Source: DASRDE01 sp035652755 (GTDB taxonomy: Bacteria; Vulcanimicrobiota; Vulcanimicrobiia; Vulcanimicrobiales; Vulcanimicrobiaceae). From it: DNA of 37,388 nt. Below, in pieces: positions 15,970-24,048 of this stretch. The stretch covers positions 1 through 37,388 of the forward strand of contig DASRDE010000025.1 of the NCBI GenBank assembly GCA_035652755.1, in the 5' to 3' direction. The notes under the pieces were generated by a model, which saw only the letters and a program-made list of their open reading frames with translations, was not told the origin of the DNA and did not search any database. Both the position numbers and the translations under genes were made by a program. The stretch's first letter is position 1. The number at the start of each line of letters is the position of its first letter.

Positions 15970-16053
15970 GGATTTTGGACATGCTGAACGCGATATAGCG
16001 CCTGCGCATCGGAAATAAAGATACCCCGATCGGCCCTAGCGGTTGCAGGGCGG

Positions 16054-16443
16054 CTACTTGACGGTGATGGCCCCCGGAGTGAGCATGGCTCCCTCCATGC
16101 GCACCGCGCCCCGGCGCAGTACCAGCGTGGTGTGAAGCGTGCCCTCGAGCCCCAGACGCGCGAGCGGCACGTCTTCGATGACCCGCGAGGCGTCCTCGCC
16201 CGCCAGGAAGTGCAGCCGGCTCTGGCGCGTGAAGGCGCCGCGGACGCTGGAAAACGTCTCGTCCACGCTGACGGCCAAGTCGTGGCCCTCCCTCGCGGTA
16301 TCCGCGGGCACGACGCAGTAGACGGCGCTGACGGCAAGGCCGTGCACCTTCAGCTCTTCGCGGGTGCACCGCGTGGGCGGGGCGGCGCCCAGTTCCAGGG
16401 CACAGAGCAGCGCGGGCAATGCCGCAGGGCGGCGACGTTCCAT
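16054..16443 (-). CDS. Small protein of unknown function
   Basis: A 129-residue protein starting at MERRRPAALPALLCALELG. The N-terminus is a basic patch followed by a short hydrophobic stretch, which might be a weak signal peptide. The rest (for example DETFSSVRGAFTRQSRLHFLAGEDASRVI and LEGTLHTTLVLRRGAVRMEG) looks beta-rich. The frame is open further upstream but would overlap the divergent Cof gene, so 16443 is the last reasonable start; AGGGG lies just before it. It sits 127 bases upstream of the ATP-grasp-like gene on the same strand and may be co-transcribed. No family recognised. Confidence 0.55.
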   Translation of the reverse strand: MERRRPAALPALLCALELGAAPPTRCTREELKVHGLAVSAVYCVVPADTAREGHDLAVSVDETFSSVRGAFTRQSRLHFLAGEDASRVIEDVPLARLGLEGTLHTTLVLRRGAVRMEGAMLTPGAITVK

Positions 16444-16549
16444 GCCCCTGTAACGTTTCCGAAGGGCCTTTCGGCTCCCCCGCGCCGTCTGCCGACACTT
16501 ATTCTGTACGACTTCTCGCCCACGGTGCGCGTTGACACCGTGATATAGG

Positions 16550-17377
16550 ATGAATTGGATGCCCTTGGACCTCATCGCGCTCGATCTCGACGGCACGCTC
16601 CTGAGCTCGCGCGAAGAAATCTCGCCCCGCAACCGCCGCGCCATCCGCGCCGCGCTGGATGCCGGCATTCGCATCGTCCTGGTGACCGGCCGGGGGGCCG
16701 ACACGCCGATTCGCGTGAGCCGGGAATTGGGCCTGAATCTGCCGGTCATCTGCTGCCACGGGGCACTGACCAAGGACTTCATGGCGAACCGGACGCTGGG
16801 CCACGTGCCCGTCCCCATGCAGTACGCAAAGCCGATGATCGAGTTCGCCGAGCGCGAGGGCCTCTCGATCGCGCTCTACTCCGAAGAGACGTTCTACCGG
16901 CTCGAAGGCAGCAAGCTCTATATGGACGACATGACGGGACCCACGTGGCGCGAGGTGCGCACTTTCGCGGACGTCATGCATGCGGCGCCCACGTTCATCC
17001 GGTTTCTCGGCGAGCAGTCGGTCGCAGCGATGGAGCGCGAGTTCGGCGACTTACCGCTGCATTTCAAATATGAGAACTGGCTCGATTTCGTGGAATGCGC
17101 GGTGACCAGCCGCGAAGCGACCAAAGCGCGCGCGCTGGCGCGGCTGTGCGCCGATTTCCAAATTGCCTCCGAGAACGTGATGGCGGTCGGCGATTCGCGC
17201 AACGACGTGCCGATGATGCGCTGGGCCGGCCTTGGCGTTGCGATGGGGAACGCGCTTCCCGAAGTGCAGCAATCGGTGCGCTACGTCACGCTGGACAACG
17301 ACAGCGACGGCGTGGCCGCTGCGATCGAGCGGTTCGCATTGACGCGCCCGGGGCGCGCGCAGAAGAAGCCCGCCTGA
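16550..17377 (+). CDS. Cof-type HAD phosphatase (IIB subfamily)
   Basis: A 275-residue HAD hydrolase with motif I LDLDGTL (D12 and D14), motif II VLVTGRGAD, the motif III lysine in TSREATKARAL and motif IV VGDSRNDVPMMRWAG. The long cap between motifs II and III is typical of the Cof/IIB group, which dephosphorylates sugar phosphates, flavin mononucleotide or similar small molecules. ATG 16550 and ATG 16559 are both possible starts. It is the first gene of a long run toward moaA; moaD follows after six bases, so it may simply share the transcript rather than the pathway. Confidence 0.9.
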   Translation: MNWMPLDLIALDLDGTLLSSREEISPRNRRAIRAALDAGIRIVLVTGRGADTPIRVSRELGLNLPVICCHGALTKDFMANRTLGHVPVPMQYAKPMIEFAEREGLSIALYSEETFYRLEGSKLYMDDMTGPTWREVRTFADVMHAAPTFIRFLGEQSVAAMEREFGDLPLHFKYENWLDFVECAVTSREATKARALARLCADFQIASENVMAVGDSRNDVPMMRWAGLGVAMGNALPEVQQSVRYVTLDNDSDGVAAAIERFALTRPGRAQKKPA

Positions 17378-17383
17378 GATCCG

Positions 17384-17629
17384 ATGCGGATTCGCGTGCT
17401 CGCATTCGCGCGCGTGCGTGAAGTGCTCGGCAGCGGCGAGCAGATACTCGACGTCGGCGACGGCAGTACCGCGGCCGACGTTTGGCAGATGCTCTGCGGA
17501 CGGTTCGAACCTTTGAAATCGCTCGCGTCCTCGACGCGAATCGCGCGCAACGGCCGCATCGTTTCCAACGGCGAGCCGCTACGCGACGGCGACGAGCTCG
17601 CGCTGCTCCCGCCGTCCGGCGGCGGCTGA
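17384..17629 (+). CDS. moaD: Molybdopterin synthase sulfur carrier subunit MoaD
   Basis: The 81-residue ubiquitin-fold protein ends in PPSGGG, with the terminal Gly-Gly that is adenylated by MoeB and thiocarboxylated. VLAFARVREVLG near the start and DELALLPPSGG at the end are family hallmarks. MoaD delivers sulfur to cyclic pyranopterin monophosphate within MoaD2E2. The TGATG junction with moaE implies coupled translation in a 1:1 ratio. Confidence 0.95.
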   Translation: MRIRVLAFARVREVLGSGEQILDVGDGSTAADVWQMLCGRFEPLKSLASSTRIARNGRIVSNGEPLRDGDELALLPPSGGG

Positions 17630-18072
17630 TGTTCGCAATCGTTCGGGATCCGATCGACACTGCCGCCCTGGCCGCACAGGTGTGGAGCGATTCCTGCGGG
17701 GCTGTCGTGACGTTTGCGGGCATCGTTCGCGAGCGTTCCGACGACGATCGCACGGTCGACGGGCTGTCGTACGAGGCGCACGAATCGATGGCGCTGGCGG
17801 AATTCGAACGCATCGCCGCCGAAGCGGCGCAGCGTTTTGGGCCGTGCCGCATCGGCATCGTGCACCGCGTGGGCGATCTGGCAGTCGGCGACGTCGCGGT
17901 CGCGGTGGCAGCCGCGGCGGCTCACCGCGCCCAGGCCTTCGACGCGTGCGAATACGCGATCGACGCGCTCAAAGCCCGAGCACCGATTTGGAAGCAGGAA
18001 CACTACACCGGCGGGGCGAGCGAATGGATCGACCATGCATGTCGATCTTCGGCGCGTTCAGGCGCCGGATAA
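17629..18072 (+). CDS. moaE: Molybdopterin synthase catalytic subunit MoaE
   Basis: The 147-residue protein starts at the ATG of TGATG, overlapping the moaD stop by one base. Family motifs are GAVVTFAGIVRE, LSYEAHESMA, RVGDLAVGDVAVAVA and the catalytic APIWKQEHYTGG, with K115 and K122 in the positions of the two active-site lysines. MoaE converts cyclic pyranopterin monophosphate into molybdopterin using sulfur from MoaD. The tail (HACRSSARSGAG) is slightly longer than usual and overlaps the start of the next gene by 38 bases. Confidence 0.96.
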   Translation: MFAIVRDPIDTAALAAQVWSDSCGAVVTFAGIVRERSDDDRTVDGLSYEAHESMALAEFERIAAEAAQRFGPCRIGIVHRVGDLAVGDVAVAVAAAAAHRAQAFDACEYAIDALKARAPIWKQEHYTGGASEWIDHACRSSARSGAG

Positions 18073-18751
18073 CCCTGTCGCCTTTCTGGCTTACGAGCCG
18101 CGGCGCCCGCGCGGCGTCTCGATCGTCGCGGGCCACGGCTACTCGAGCTCCAAGCACAACCTCGATTTTCTCTGCTATTTTTTGGCAAGCCACGGCTATG
18201 CCGTCTACAGTTTGGATTTTCCGGGACATAAGCTCGGTGCCAGCGGCGGCGTGCTCCGCGGCGTCGAGGATCTCGTCGGCGCGATGGCCGCCGTCGTCGA
18301 ACACGCGCGAGGCTCGCTCGAAAACCCGGTGTATCTTCTCGGGCACAGCATGGGCGCCATGACCGCGCTCTTCGTTGCAGCCATGGATGCCGAGATCGCG
18401 GGCGTGATCGCGATCGCCACCGGCTATGGTCGCCCGAGTGCGGTCGACGCGCTGCAGGCCAAAGGCGCGACCGACTTTCGATCGTCGTACGTGAACGGCG
18501 TGACGCTGCCCGATCTGGTCCGCGAAGTGGACGGCCGCTTTGCACGCGCGCTGCCGAAGTTGGAGGGCCGAGCTCAACTGTACGTAGCCGCATCGCGCGA
18601 CGCCATGGTCAGCCGCGCCAGCGTCGAGGACCTCTACCGCCGAGCCCCGGAACCTAAGACGTTCGTGACGATCGACAGCGATCATACGTATGCCGCCGAG
18701 CATGCCCGGGCAGAAGTGCTGCAATGGCTGAACGAACGGCACCCGCGATAA
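18035..18751 (+). CDS. Alpha/beta hydrolase
   Basis: A 238-residue alpha/beta hydrolase starting at MHVDLRRVQAP. The nucleophile elbow is GHSMGA (S105), the acid is D189 in VAASRDAMVS, and the histidine is H217 in DSDHTYA. The oxyanion region is GHGYSSSKHN. It is cytoplasmic, without a signal peptide. It most resembles lysophospholipase or acylglycerol-hydrolase-like proteins, but the substrate cannot be told. It is embedded between moaE and moeB, overlapping both (38 and 28 bases), which is an unusual place for such an enzyme. Confidence 0.88.
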   Translation: MHVDLRRVQAPDNPVAFLAYEPRRPRGVSIVAGHGYSSSKHNLDFLCYFLASHGYAVYSLDFPGHKLGASGGVLRGVEDLVGAMAAVVEHARGSLENPVYLLGHSMGAMTALFVAAMDAEIAGVIAIATGYGRPSAVDALQAKGATDFRSSYVNGVTLPDLVREVDGRFARALPKLEGRAQLYVAASRDAMVSRASVEDLYRRAPEPKTFVTIDSDHTYAAEHARAEVLQWLNERHPR

Positions 18752-19851
18752 TCCGCGGTCTGCGGCGGTATAGCCGCCACCTGCTGATTCCCGAAGTCGG
18801 TCTGGAAGGTCAGCGCCGGCTCGAAGCATCCCGCGTGCTCTGCGTGGGAGCGGGCGGGCTGGGCTCGCCGGTGCTGCAGTATCTTGCGGCCGCGGGCGTG
18901 GGGCGCATCGGCATCGTCGACGACGACACCGTCGATGAAAGCAACCTGCAGCGGCAGACGATCTTCACCACGGCCGACGTCGGCTCGTCCAAGGCGCGTA
19001 CGGCCGCCGAGCACGTTCGCGCGATCAATCCGCTCGTGAACGTCGACGTGTTTCCCGTTCGGCTCGATGCGCAAAACGCGCGCGATCTGGTGCGCCCGTA
19101 CGACGTCGTCGTCGATTGCACCGATCGCTTCGCCAGCCGGTACGCGATCAACGACGCCTGCTGGCTCGAAGGAAAGCCCGACGTCTACGCGTCGATCTTC
19201 CGTTTCGACGGTCAAATCAGCGTTTTTTGGCGCGATCGCGGCCCCTGCTATCGCTGTCTGTTTCCGCAGCCGCCTCCCGCCGGCAGCGTGCCGACGTGCG
19301 CAGAAGGCGGCGTTCTGGGCGTGCTCGCCGGCATCGTCGGGACGTGGCAAGCCAACGAAGCGCTCAAGATTGCAATTGGAACGGGCGAACCGCTCGCCGG
19401 CCGGTTGATGCTCGTCGACGCATTGGGCGCGCACGTGCGCGAGTTTGCAATCGAACGCGATTCGCAGTGCGCGTTGTGCGGCCCCGGCGCGACGATCCGC
19501 GAGGTCGTCGAAATGCAAGAGGACGATGCGCGCCCCAACGCCGGCGTTCGGGAGATCGGCGCCGAGCTGCTCGACGAAGCGCTTGCGGAGGCGACACTGC
19601 TGGACGTGCGTGAGCCGCACGAGGCGGTACTGGGCGTACTCGGCGGCGCGCTGCACATCCCGCTCTCCGAGCTGCCCGGACGCCTGTGGGAACTGGACAC
19701 GGCGCGCTCGTACGTCGTGGCGTGCCGCGTCGGATCGAAATCCGTTGCGGCGGTGCAGCTCATGCGCGATGCCGGTTTCCTGCGGCTGGCGCATCTTCGC
19801 GGCGGATTGCTCGCGTACGCCGCGCTCGACCCGGGTTTTGCGTTCTTCTAG
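18724..19851 (+). CDS. moeB: MoeB/ThiF-type adenylyltransferase fused to a rhodanese domain
   Basis: The 375-residue E1-like enzyme activates the C-terminal glycine of MoaD (and perhaps ThiS) by adenylation. The ATP-binding loop is VGAGGLGSPVLQYL (42-48 core), followed by DDDTVDESNLQRQ. The zinc cysteines are C175/C178 and C249/C252. The catalytic-type cysteine is C192 in SVPTCAEGGVLG. Residues about 275-375 form a rhodanese domain with C334 in VVACRVGSKS as the persulfide carrier, as in the MoeBR/MOCS3 type that also donates the sulfur. The ATG lies within the hydrolase gene. The arrangement with moaD and moaE supports molybdopterin rather than thiamine work. Confidence 0.93.
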   Translation: MAERTAPAIIRGLRRYSRHLLIPEVGLEGQRRLEASRVLCVGAGGLGSPVLQYLAAAGVGRIGIVDDDTVDESNLQRQTIFTTADVGSSKARTAAEHVRAINPLVNVDVFPVRLDAQNARDLVRPYDVVVDCTDRFASRYAINDACWLEGKPDVYASIFRFDGQISVFWRDRGPCYRCLFPQPPPAGSVPTCAEGGVLGVLAGIVGTWQANEALKIAIGTGEPLAGRLMLVDALGAHVREFAIERDSQCALCGPGATIREVVEMQEDDARPNAGVREIGAELLDEALAEATLLDVREPHEAVLGVLGGALHIPLSELPGRLWELDTARSYVVACRVGSKSVAAVQLMRDAGFLRLAHLRGGLLAYAALDPGFAFF

Positions 19852-19866
19852 CGAACGCGAACGCTC

Positions 19867-20379
19867 ATGCTGCGAAGGCTTGCGACGAAATTCCCCGATG
19901 CTGCGATCGTGGTGCCCGACGTGTTCCCGGACGAACGCGGGTTCTTCAAAGAAGTGTATTCGGAGGAAAAATACGCGGCAATCGGCATACGCGGGCCGTT
20001 CGTTCAGGACAACGTCTCGCTTTCGCATTCCGGCGTGCTGCGCGGCATGCACTACGACCTGCGCATGGCCAAGCTGGTCCAGTGTCTGGACGGCGCAATC
20101 TACGACGTCGTCGCAGATATGCGCGAGGGTTCGCCGACCTTCAAGCAATGGGACGCAGTAGAATTGAGCGGCGAGAATCATCGGCAGCTCTACGTACCGC
20201 CGGGCTTTGCTCACGGCTTTTACGTGTTGAGCGAACGCGCGGTCGTGCTGTACAAGCAGACGGCCGCGTACGATCCGTCGCAGGAGCGCGCGATCAGCTG
20301 GCGCGACCCGCAGCTCGCAATCGAATGGCCGCTCGCGGGCCGAACGCCCGTCCTCTCGGCCAAAGACGCGGCGCTGTGA
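19867..20379 (+). CDS. dTDP-4-dehydrorhamnose 3,5-epimerase-like protein (RmlC family)
   Basis: A 170-residue cupin of the RmlC/RfbC family. The catalytic histidine is H62 in LRGMHYD, preceded by QDNVSLSHSGVLRG. AIYDVVADMREGSPTF and YVPPGFAHGFYVLSE are also family signatures. The classical enzyme epimerises C3 and C5 of dTDP-4-keto-6-deoxyglucose for rhamnose synthesis. No rmlA, rmlB or rmlD gene is next to it, so the exact sugar is uncertain. It lies 15 bases after moeB and its stop overlaps the next start as GTGA. Confidence 0.88.
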   Translation: MLRRLATKFPDAAIVVPDVFPDERGFFKEVYSEEKYAAIGIRGPFVQDNVSLSHSGVLRGMHYDLRMAKLVQCLDGAIYDVVADMREGSPTFKQWDAVELSGENHRQLYVPPGFAHGFYVLSERAVVLYKQTAAYDPSQERAISWRDPQLAIEWPLAGRTPVLSAKDAAL

Positions 20380-21236
20380 CCGCACTCGTGCCCCGCAAAC
20401 GATTCGGGGCATCCGGCTGCGACGTGGCCGTCGTCGGTCAAGGCACGTGGGACGTGCCCGAGCGCGGTGCCGGCCGCAAAGAGGCAATTCGCGCGCTGCG
20501 GCACGGGATCGAGCTGGGCATGACGCACGTCGACACGGCCGAAATGTACGGCAACGGCGCAGTCGAGGAGCTCGTCGGGGAGGCGATCGCGGGAATCGAT
20601 CGCGACAGGCTGTTCGTCACGACCAAAGTACTGCCGTCCAACGCCACGTACGATGGAACGATCCGCGCTTGCGAGCGCAGTCTGCGCCGCCTCGGAGTGG
20701 AGTACGTCGATCTCTACCTGCTCCACTGGCCCAGCTCGCATCCGATCGAGCAAACGATGTCCGCCCTGCAGGCGCTCGTTTCCGCCGGAAAAACGCGCTT
20801 TGCCGGCGTGAGCAACTTCGACGTGGAAGCGCTGGCTCAAGCGCAGCGCTGTCTGGGCCGCGTGCCGATGGTCTGCGATCAAGTCTTGTACCATCTCAAC
20901 GAGCGGACGGCGGAGGCGCGGCTCATTCCGTACTGCGCGCAGCAAGACATCGCGGTTGTCGGGTATACGCCGTTCGGCAGGCGGCGTTTCCCGCGCGAGC
21001 AAGCATCGCCCGGCGGCATCATCGGCCGCACGGCCCTCAAGTATGGAAAGACGCCCCGGCAGGTGATCTTGAATTTCCTGACGCGGGCGCCCAACGTTTT
21101 CACGATCCCCAAGGCATCCAAACCCGAACACGTGGAAGAAAACGCGGGCGCGTGCGGCTGGGCGCTCGAAGCAGAAGACGCCGCGGCGATCGATGGGGCG
21201 TTCCCCGTTCAAGATGGACCACTTGCAACCTTATGA
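20376..21236 (+). CDS. Aldo/keto reductase
   Basis: The 286-residue protein starts at a GTG overlapping the epimerase stop; upstream frame continuation overlaps two genes and is not counted. The AKR catalytic tetrad is seen as D53 and Y58 in HVDTAEMYGNG, K84 in VTTKVLP and H117 in LLHWPS. The NADPH-binding C-terminal region has FTIPKASKPEHVEENAGA. It reduces aldehydes or ketones to alcohols with NADPH in the cytoplasm; the substrate is not evident. Coupling to the RmlC-like gene leaves open a role in sugar metabolism. Confidence 0.92.
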   Translation: MTALVPRKRFGASGCDVAVVGQGTWDVPERGAGRKEAIRALRHGIELGMTHVDTAEMYGNGAVEELVGEAIAGIDRDRLFVTTKVLPSNATYDGTIRACERSLRRLGVEYVDLYLLHWPSSHPIEQTMSALQALVSAGKTRFAGVSNFDVEALAQAQRCLGRVPMVCDQVLYHLNERTAEARLIPYCAQQDIAVVGYTPFGRRRFPREQASPGGIIGRTALKYGKTPRQVILNFLTRAPNVFTIPKASKPEHVEENAGACGWALEAEDAAAIDGAFPVQDGPLATL

Positions 21237-22380
21237 TCCGCAAACCGTAAAACGCGTGGCGCGCGAACGCGCGCTCGCGCTGGGCGCATCCGAATTGCGC
21301 GTCGCCCCTGCGGCGGAAGACCTGAACGCACGCGAAGCGATGCGTGCGGCGTTCGGCCGCGGCGACTTTGCGACATGGCCGTACGGCGATGACTACGCCG
21401 TCAAAGCCTCTTCGCCGCAGAGCATTTTGGACGGCGCACGCTCCGTGATCTCGATTGCCGTTCCCTATCGCACACCCGCACCCGCGCCGGTTCCATTGGC
21501 CGGACGCGTCTCGAACTACGCATGGTCGCCCGATTATCATCACCGCGTCAAGGCGCTGCTGCGCGACGTGGCATCGGCGATCGATCGCGCTGCCGGCGCT
21601 TGCGTCACGGCAATTGCGTGCGATACCAAACCGCTTGCCGAACGTGCCTACGCGGCGCGCTCGGGCGTCGGCTGGATCGGCAAACACACTAACCTTATAG
21701 CTCCGTCCGCGGGCTCGTTCGTTTTCCTCGGCGAGATCGTGACGACGCTCGATCTGCCGGCGGATCCGCCCCTGCGAAAGAGCTGCGGCGCGTGCACGCG
21801 CTGCATTCCGGCGTGCCCCACCGGAGCGCTCCGCGGCGACTATACGATCGACGCGACGCGCTGCATCTCCGACTTGACGCAGCGCAAGGATCCGATTCCG
21901 CGCAATTTGCGTCCGCTCATCGGGCTGTGGGTGTGGGGATGCGACCTGTGTCAATTGGCCTGTCCGCCCAATGCCCGCGCTGCGGCGCCCGTGGATCGTG
22001 CGTATCAACCGATGCACCCGCAGCTGGCCGCGCCGGATCTCGTGCGGCTGCTGTGCCTGGGAAGCGCAGAGTTCAAACGGACCTATGCGCGTTCGGCGAT
22101 GGGCTGGCGGGGCGGAGCCGTGCTGCGTCGCAATGCGGCGGTCGCTCTTGGGAACGCGAACGATCGCGCGACGGTCCCCGCGCTGGCGCGCGCGCTGCAG
22201 ACCGACGCGAGCGCGCTGGTTCGGGGCCATGCCGCGTGGGCGCTCGGCCGTATCGGATCGCCGCACGCCGTCGACGCACTGCGCCGAGCGCGAGATGCCG
22301 AGTCCGACGCCTACGTTCGAGAGGAAGTGAGCGCTGCGCTGGAACCGTTCGATCCGGCTGGAGCGTTACAACCGGTATGA
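21214..22380 (+). CDS. queG: Epoxyqueuosine reductase QueG
   Basis: The 388-residue protein (from MDHLQPYD; an ATG at 21193 would add seven residues) reduces epoxyqueuosine to queuosine in tRNA using cobalamin and two [4Fe-4S] clusters. The catalytic Asp region CDTKPLAERAYAARSGVGWIGKHTN contains D137. The first cluster motif is CGACTRCIPACPTGAL (C191, C194, C197, C201). The second group is CDLCQLACPPN (C243, C246, C250). A C-terminal HEAT-type repeat (about 300-385) fits the longer QueG forms. It overlaps the reductase gene by 23 bases and is probably co-transcribed with it. No other queuosine genes are in the window. Confidence 0.95.
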   Translation: MDHLQPYDPQTVKRVARERALALGASELRVAPAAEDLNAREAMRAAFGRGDFATWPYGDDYAVKASSPQSILDGARSVISIAVPYRTPAPAPVPLAGRVSNYAWSPDYHHRVKALLRDVASAIDRAAGACVTAIACDTKPLAERAYAARSGVGWIGKHTNLIAPSAGSFVFLGEIVTTLDLPADPPLRKSCGACTRCIPACPTGALRGDYTIDATRCISDLTQRKDPIPRNLRPLIGLWVWGCDLCQLACPPNARAAAPVDRAYQPMHPQLAAPDLVRLLCLGSAEFKRTYARSAMGWRGGAVLRRNAAVALGNANDRATVPALARALQTDASALVRGHAAWALGRIGSPHAVDALRRARDAESDAYVREEVSAALEPFDPAGALQPV

Positions 22381-23024
22381 AGACGCTCTCCGGACGGATC
22401 GCCGTTCTCTTGGCTGCTGCCGCCGCACTCTGCGCCCCGGCCGCGGCGGAGGTCCCGTCGCAGACCGATGAGCTGATGCAGCGCATGGTCGCCGCCAGCC
22501 AAGCAGTCCAAAGTTACACCGCGGCCGTTCATGCGGACATCGCGATGCACTCGTTCCCGTACCTGAGTCCCTCGCTGGACGGCACGTATTACCACAAGGA
22601 GCCGAGCAAGAACAAGATCGTCTTTACCAGCGGCCTGCCGTTCATCGCCAAGGAGTTCAGCAAGGTTTACCCGCAAGTCGAAAGCCCGTCCCGCTGGAGC
22701 GCCGTCTACGTCGTGACGACCGAATCGAGCAGCGGCGGGTATACCATCTTCAAGTTGGTTCCGCGCAAGCACGGGCGCGTCGATCACATCGATGCGACGG
22801 TCGACGAAAAGACCGCCGAGGTAACGTCCCTGCGCTGGAACTACAACGACGGAGGTTTTGCGACGCTCGATCAAACGTACGCCGCCGTCGACGGCCACCT
22901 GCTGGTCAACAAGCAGAGCGGCCACTTGGAAGTGCCGCACTATAACGCCGATCTGACTTCAACGTTCAAGGATTTTAAACTGAACGCATCGATACCGGAT
23001 TCCGTCTTCACCGCCGACAGCTAG
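22377..23024 (+). CDS. Secreted LolA/outer-membrane-lipoprotein-sorting-like protein
   Basis: The 215-residue protein begins at the ATG of an ATGA overlap with queG. The signal peptide covers about residues 1-25 (ending CAPAAA-EV). The mature part has a helix followed by alternating strands: LMQRMVAASQAVQSYTAAVHADI, then GTYYHKEPSKNKIVF and DHIDATVDEKTAEV. This is the general pattern of LolA-like or MucB/RseB-like periplasmic proteins that bind acyl chains. The resemblance is structural, not a firm family call. It sits between queG and moaA with no obvious link to either. Confidence 0.7.
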   Translation: MKTLSGRIAVLLAAAAALCAPAAAEVPSQTDELMQRMVAASQAVQSYTAAVHADIAMHSFPYLSPSLDGTYYHKEPSKNKIVFTSGLPFIAKEFSKVYPQVESPSRWSAVYVVTTESSSGGYTIFKLVPRKHGRVDHIDATVDEKTAEVTSLRWNYNDGGFATLDQTYAAVDGHLLVNKQSGHLEVPHYNADLTSTFKDFKLNASIPDSVFTADS

Positions 23025-23029
23025 CGCTC

Positions 23030-24046
23030 GTGATCCAAAGCGCCATCGATCTGACTCCGGTCGTCTTGGCCGATCAATTCAACCGGCCGATCACGTATTT
23101 GCGCATTTCGGTCACGGACAAGTGCAATTTGCGCTGCGTCTACTGCCTGCCCGAGCGCGGGCTGCAGTGGCTGCCCAAGAAGGACGTGCTCACCTACGAA
23201 GAGATTGCGGCGATCGTCCGGGCTGCCGCATCGATCGGTGTGCGCAGCGTGCGGCTTTCCGGCGGCGAGCCGCTGATTCGCAAGGATCTCCATCGGCTCG
23301 TGCGCGCCATTGCGCAAACGCCGGGCATCGAAGACGTTGCGCTTTCGACCAACGGCCTGCTTTTGGAAGAGCAGGTCGCGCAGCTCGCGGATGCCGGGTT
23401 GCGCCGCGTCAACGTTTCGCTCGACACGCTGCAGCCGGACCGATTCGAGCAGATCGCGCGCCGGCCGGGGCTGGACCGGGTGCTCGCCGGCATTGAAGCG
23501 GCCATCGCGGCCGGCATGTCGCCGGTGAAGATCAATTGCGTCGTGATGCGCGGCCGCAACGACGACGAACTGGAAGCCTTCGCCCAGTGGACGCTGACGC
23601 GTCCGGTCTTCGTGCGCTTTATCGAAGTCATGCCCGTTCAAGAGAACCTCGATTTGCAGCGCGACGCATACATGAGCGCTGACGAGATCCTCGAACGGCT
23701 TGGGGTCCTGGGCGACTTGCTGCCGTCGGCTGGCCCAGGCGGAAATGGTCCGGCGCGCTACTTCGCCTATCCGGGCGCCAAAGGTGCGGTCGGCGTGATC
23801 TCTCCGCTTTCGCACGACTATTGCGAACGCTGCAACCGCGTGCGGTTGACCGCGACCGGCCGCTTGCGTCTGTGCCTGTTCGGCGATTACGAGATCGACC
23901 TGCGCACGCCGCTGCGGGCGGGAGCTGCGGCGCCGGAGCTGGCTTCGCTCTTCGCAGCGGGAATGTTGATCAAACCCGAGCGTCACCATCTGGAGCTGGG
24001 GAAACCCTCGTCGCGGATGCGCGCGTTCAGCGAAATAGGAGGATGA
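23030..24046 (+). CDS. moaA: GTP 3',8-cyclase MoaA
   Basis: This 338-residue radical SAM enzyme catalyses, with MoaC, the conversion of GTP to cyclic pyranopterin monophosphate, the first step of molybdenum cofactor synthesis. The radical-SAM cluster motif is CNLRCVYC (C32, C36, C39), followed by RLSGGEPLIRKDL. The second cluster is held by CERCNRVRLTATGRLRLCLF. The protein ends in EIGG; the C-terminal Gly-Gly tail is required for activity in characterised MoaA. It starts at GTG five bases after the preceding stop. The partner moaC is not in the window. Confidence 0.96.
   Translation: MIQSAIDLTPVVLADQFNRPITYLRISVTDKCNLRCVYCLPERGLQWLPKKDVLTYEEIAAIVRAAASIGVRSVRLSGGEPLIRKDLHRLVRAIAQTPGIEDVALSTNGLLLEEQVAQLADAGLRRVNVSLDTLQPDRFEQIARRPGLDRVLAGIEAAIAAGMSPVKINCVVMRGRNDDELEAFAQWTLTRPVFVRFIEVMPVQENLDLQRDAYMSADEILERLGVLGDLLPSAGPGGNGPARYFAYPGAKGAVGVISPLSHDYCERCNRVRLTATGRLRLCLFGDYEIDLRTPLRAGAAAPELASLFAAGMLIKPERHHLELGKPSSRMRAFSEIGG
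24037..24042 (+). promoter_or_regulatory. Perfect Shine-Dalgarno AGGAGG choosing GTG 24049 over ATG 24043
   Basis: AGGAGG directly touches an ATG at 24043 (spacing zero) but lies six bases before an in-frame GTG at 24049. Ribosome geometry favours the GTG. The site lies within the last codons of moaA. Confidence 0.65.
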
Positions 24047-24048
24047 CC

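Noticed and set aside
16532..16560. TTGACA box before the Cof-type phosphatase gene.
   Set aside because: The sequence 17 bases downstream is TTGGAT, a poor -10, and the start site would fall after the likely start codon.
18682..20487. A 601-codon open frame antisense to moeB and the epimerase gene.
   Set aside because: Its translation is Arg/His/Ala-rich without family resemblance, while the plus-strand frames have clear catalytic motifs. Long antisense frames are expected at this GC content.
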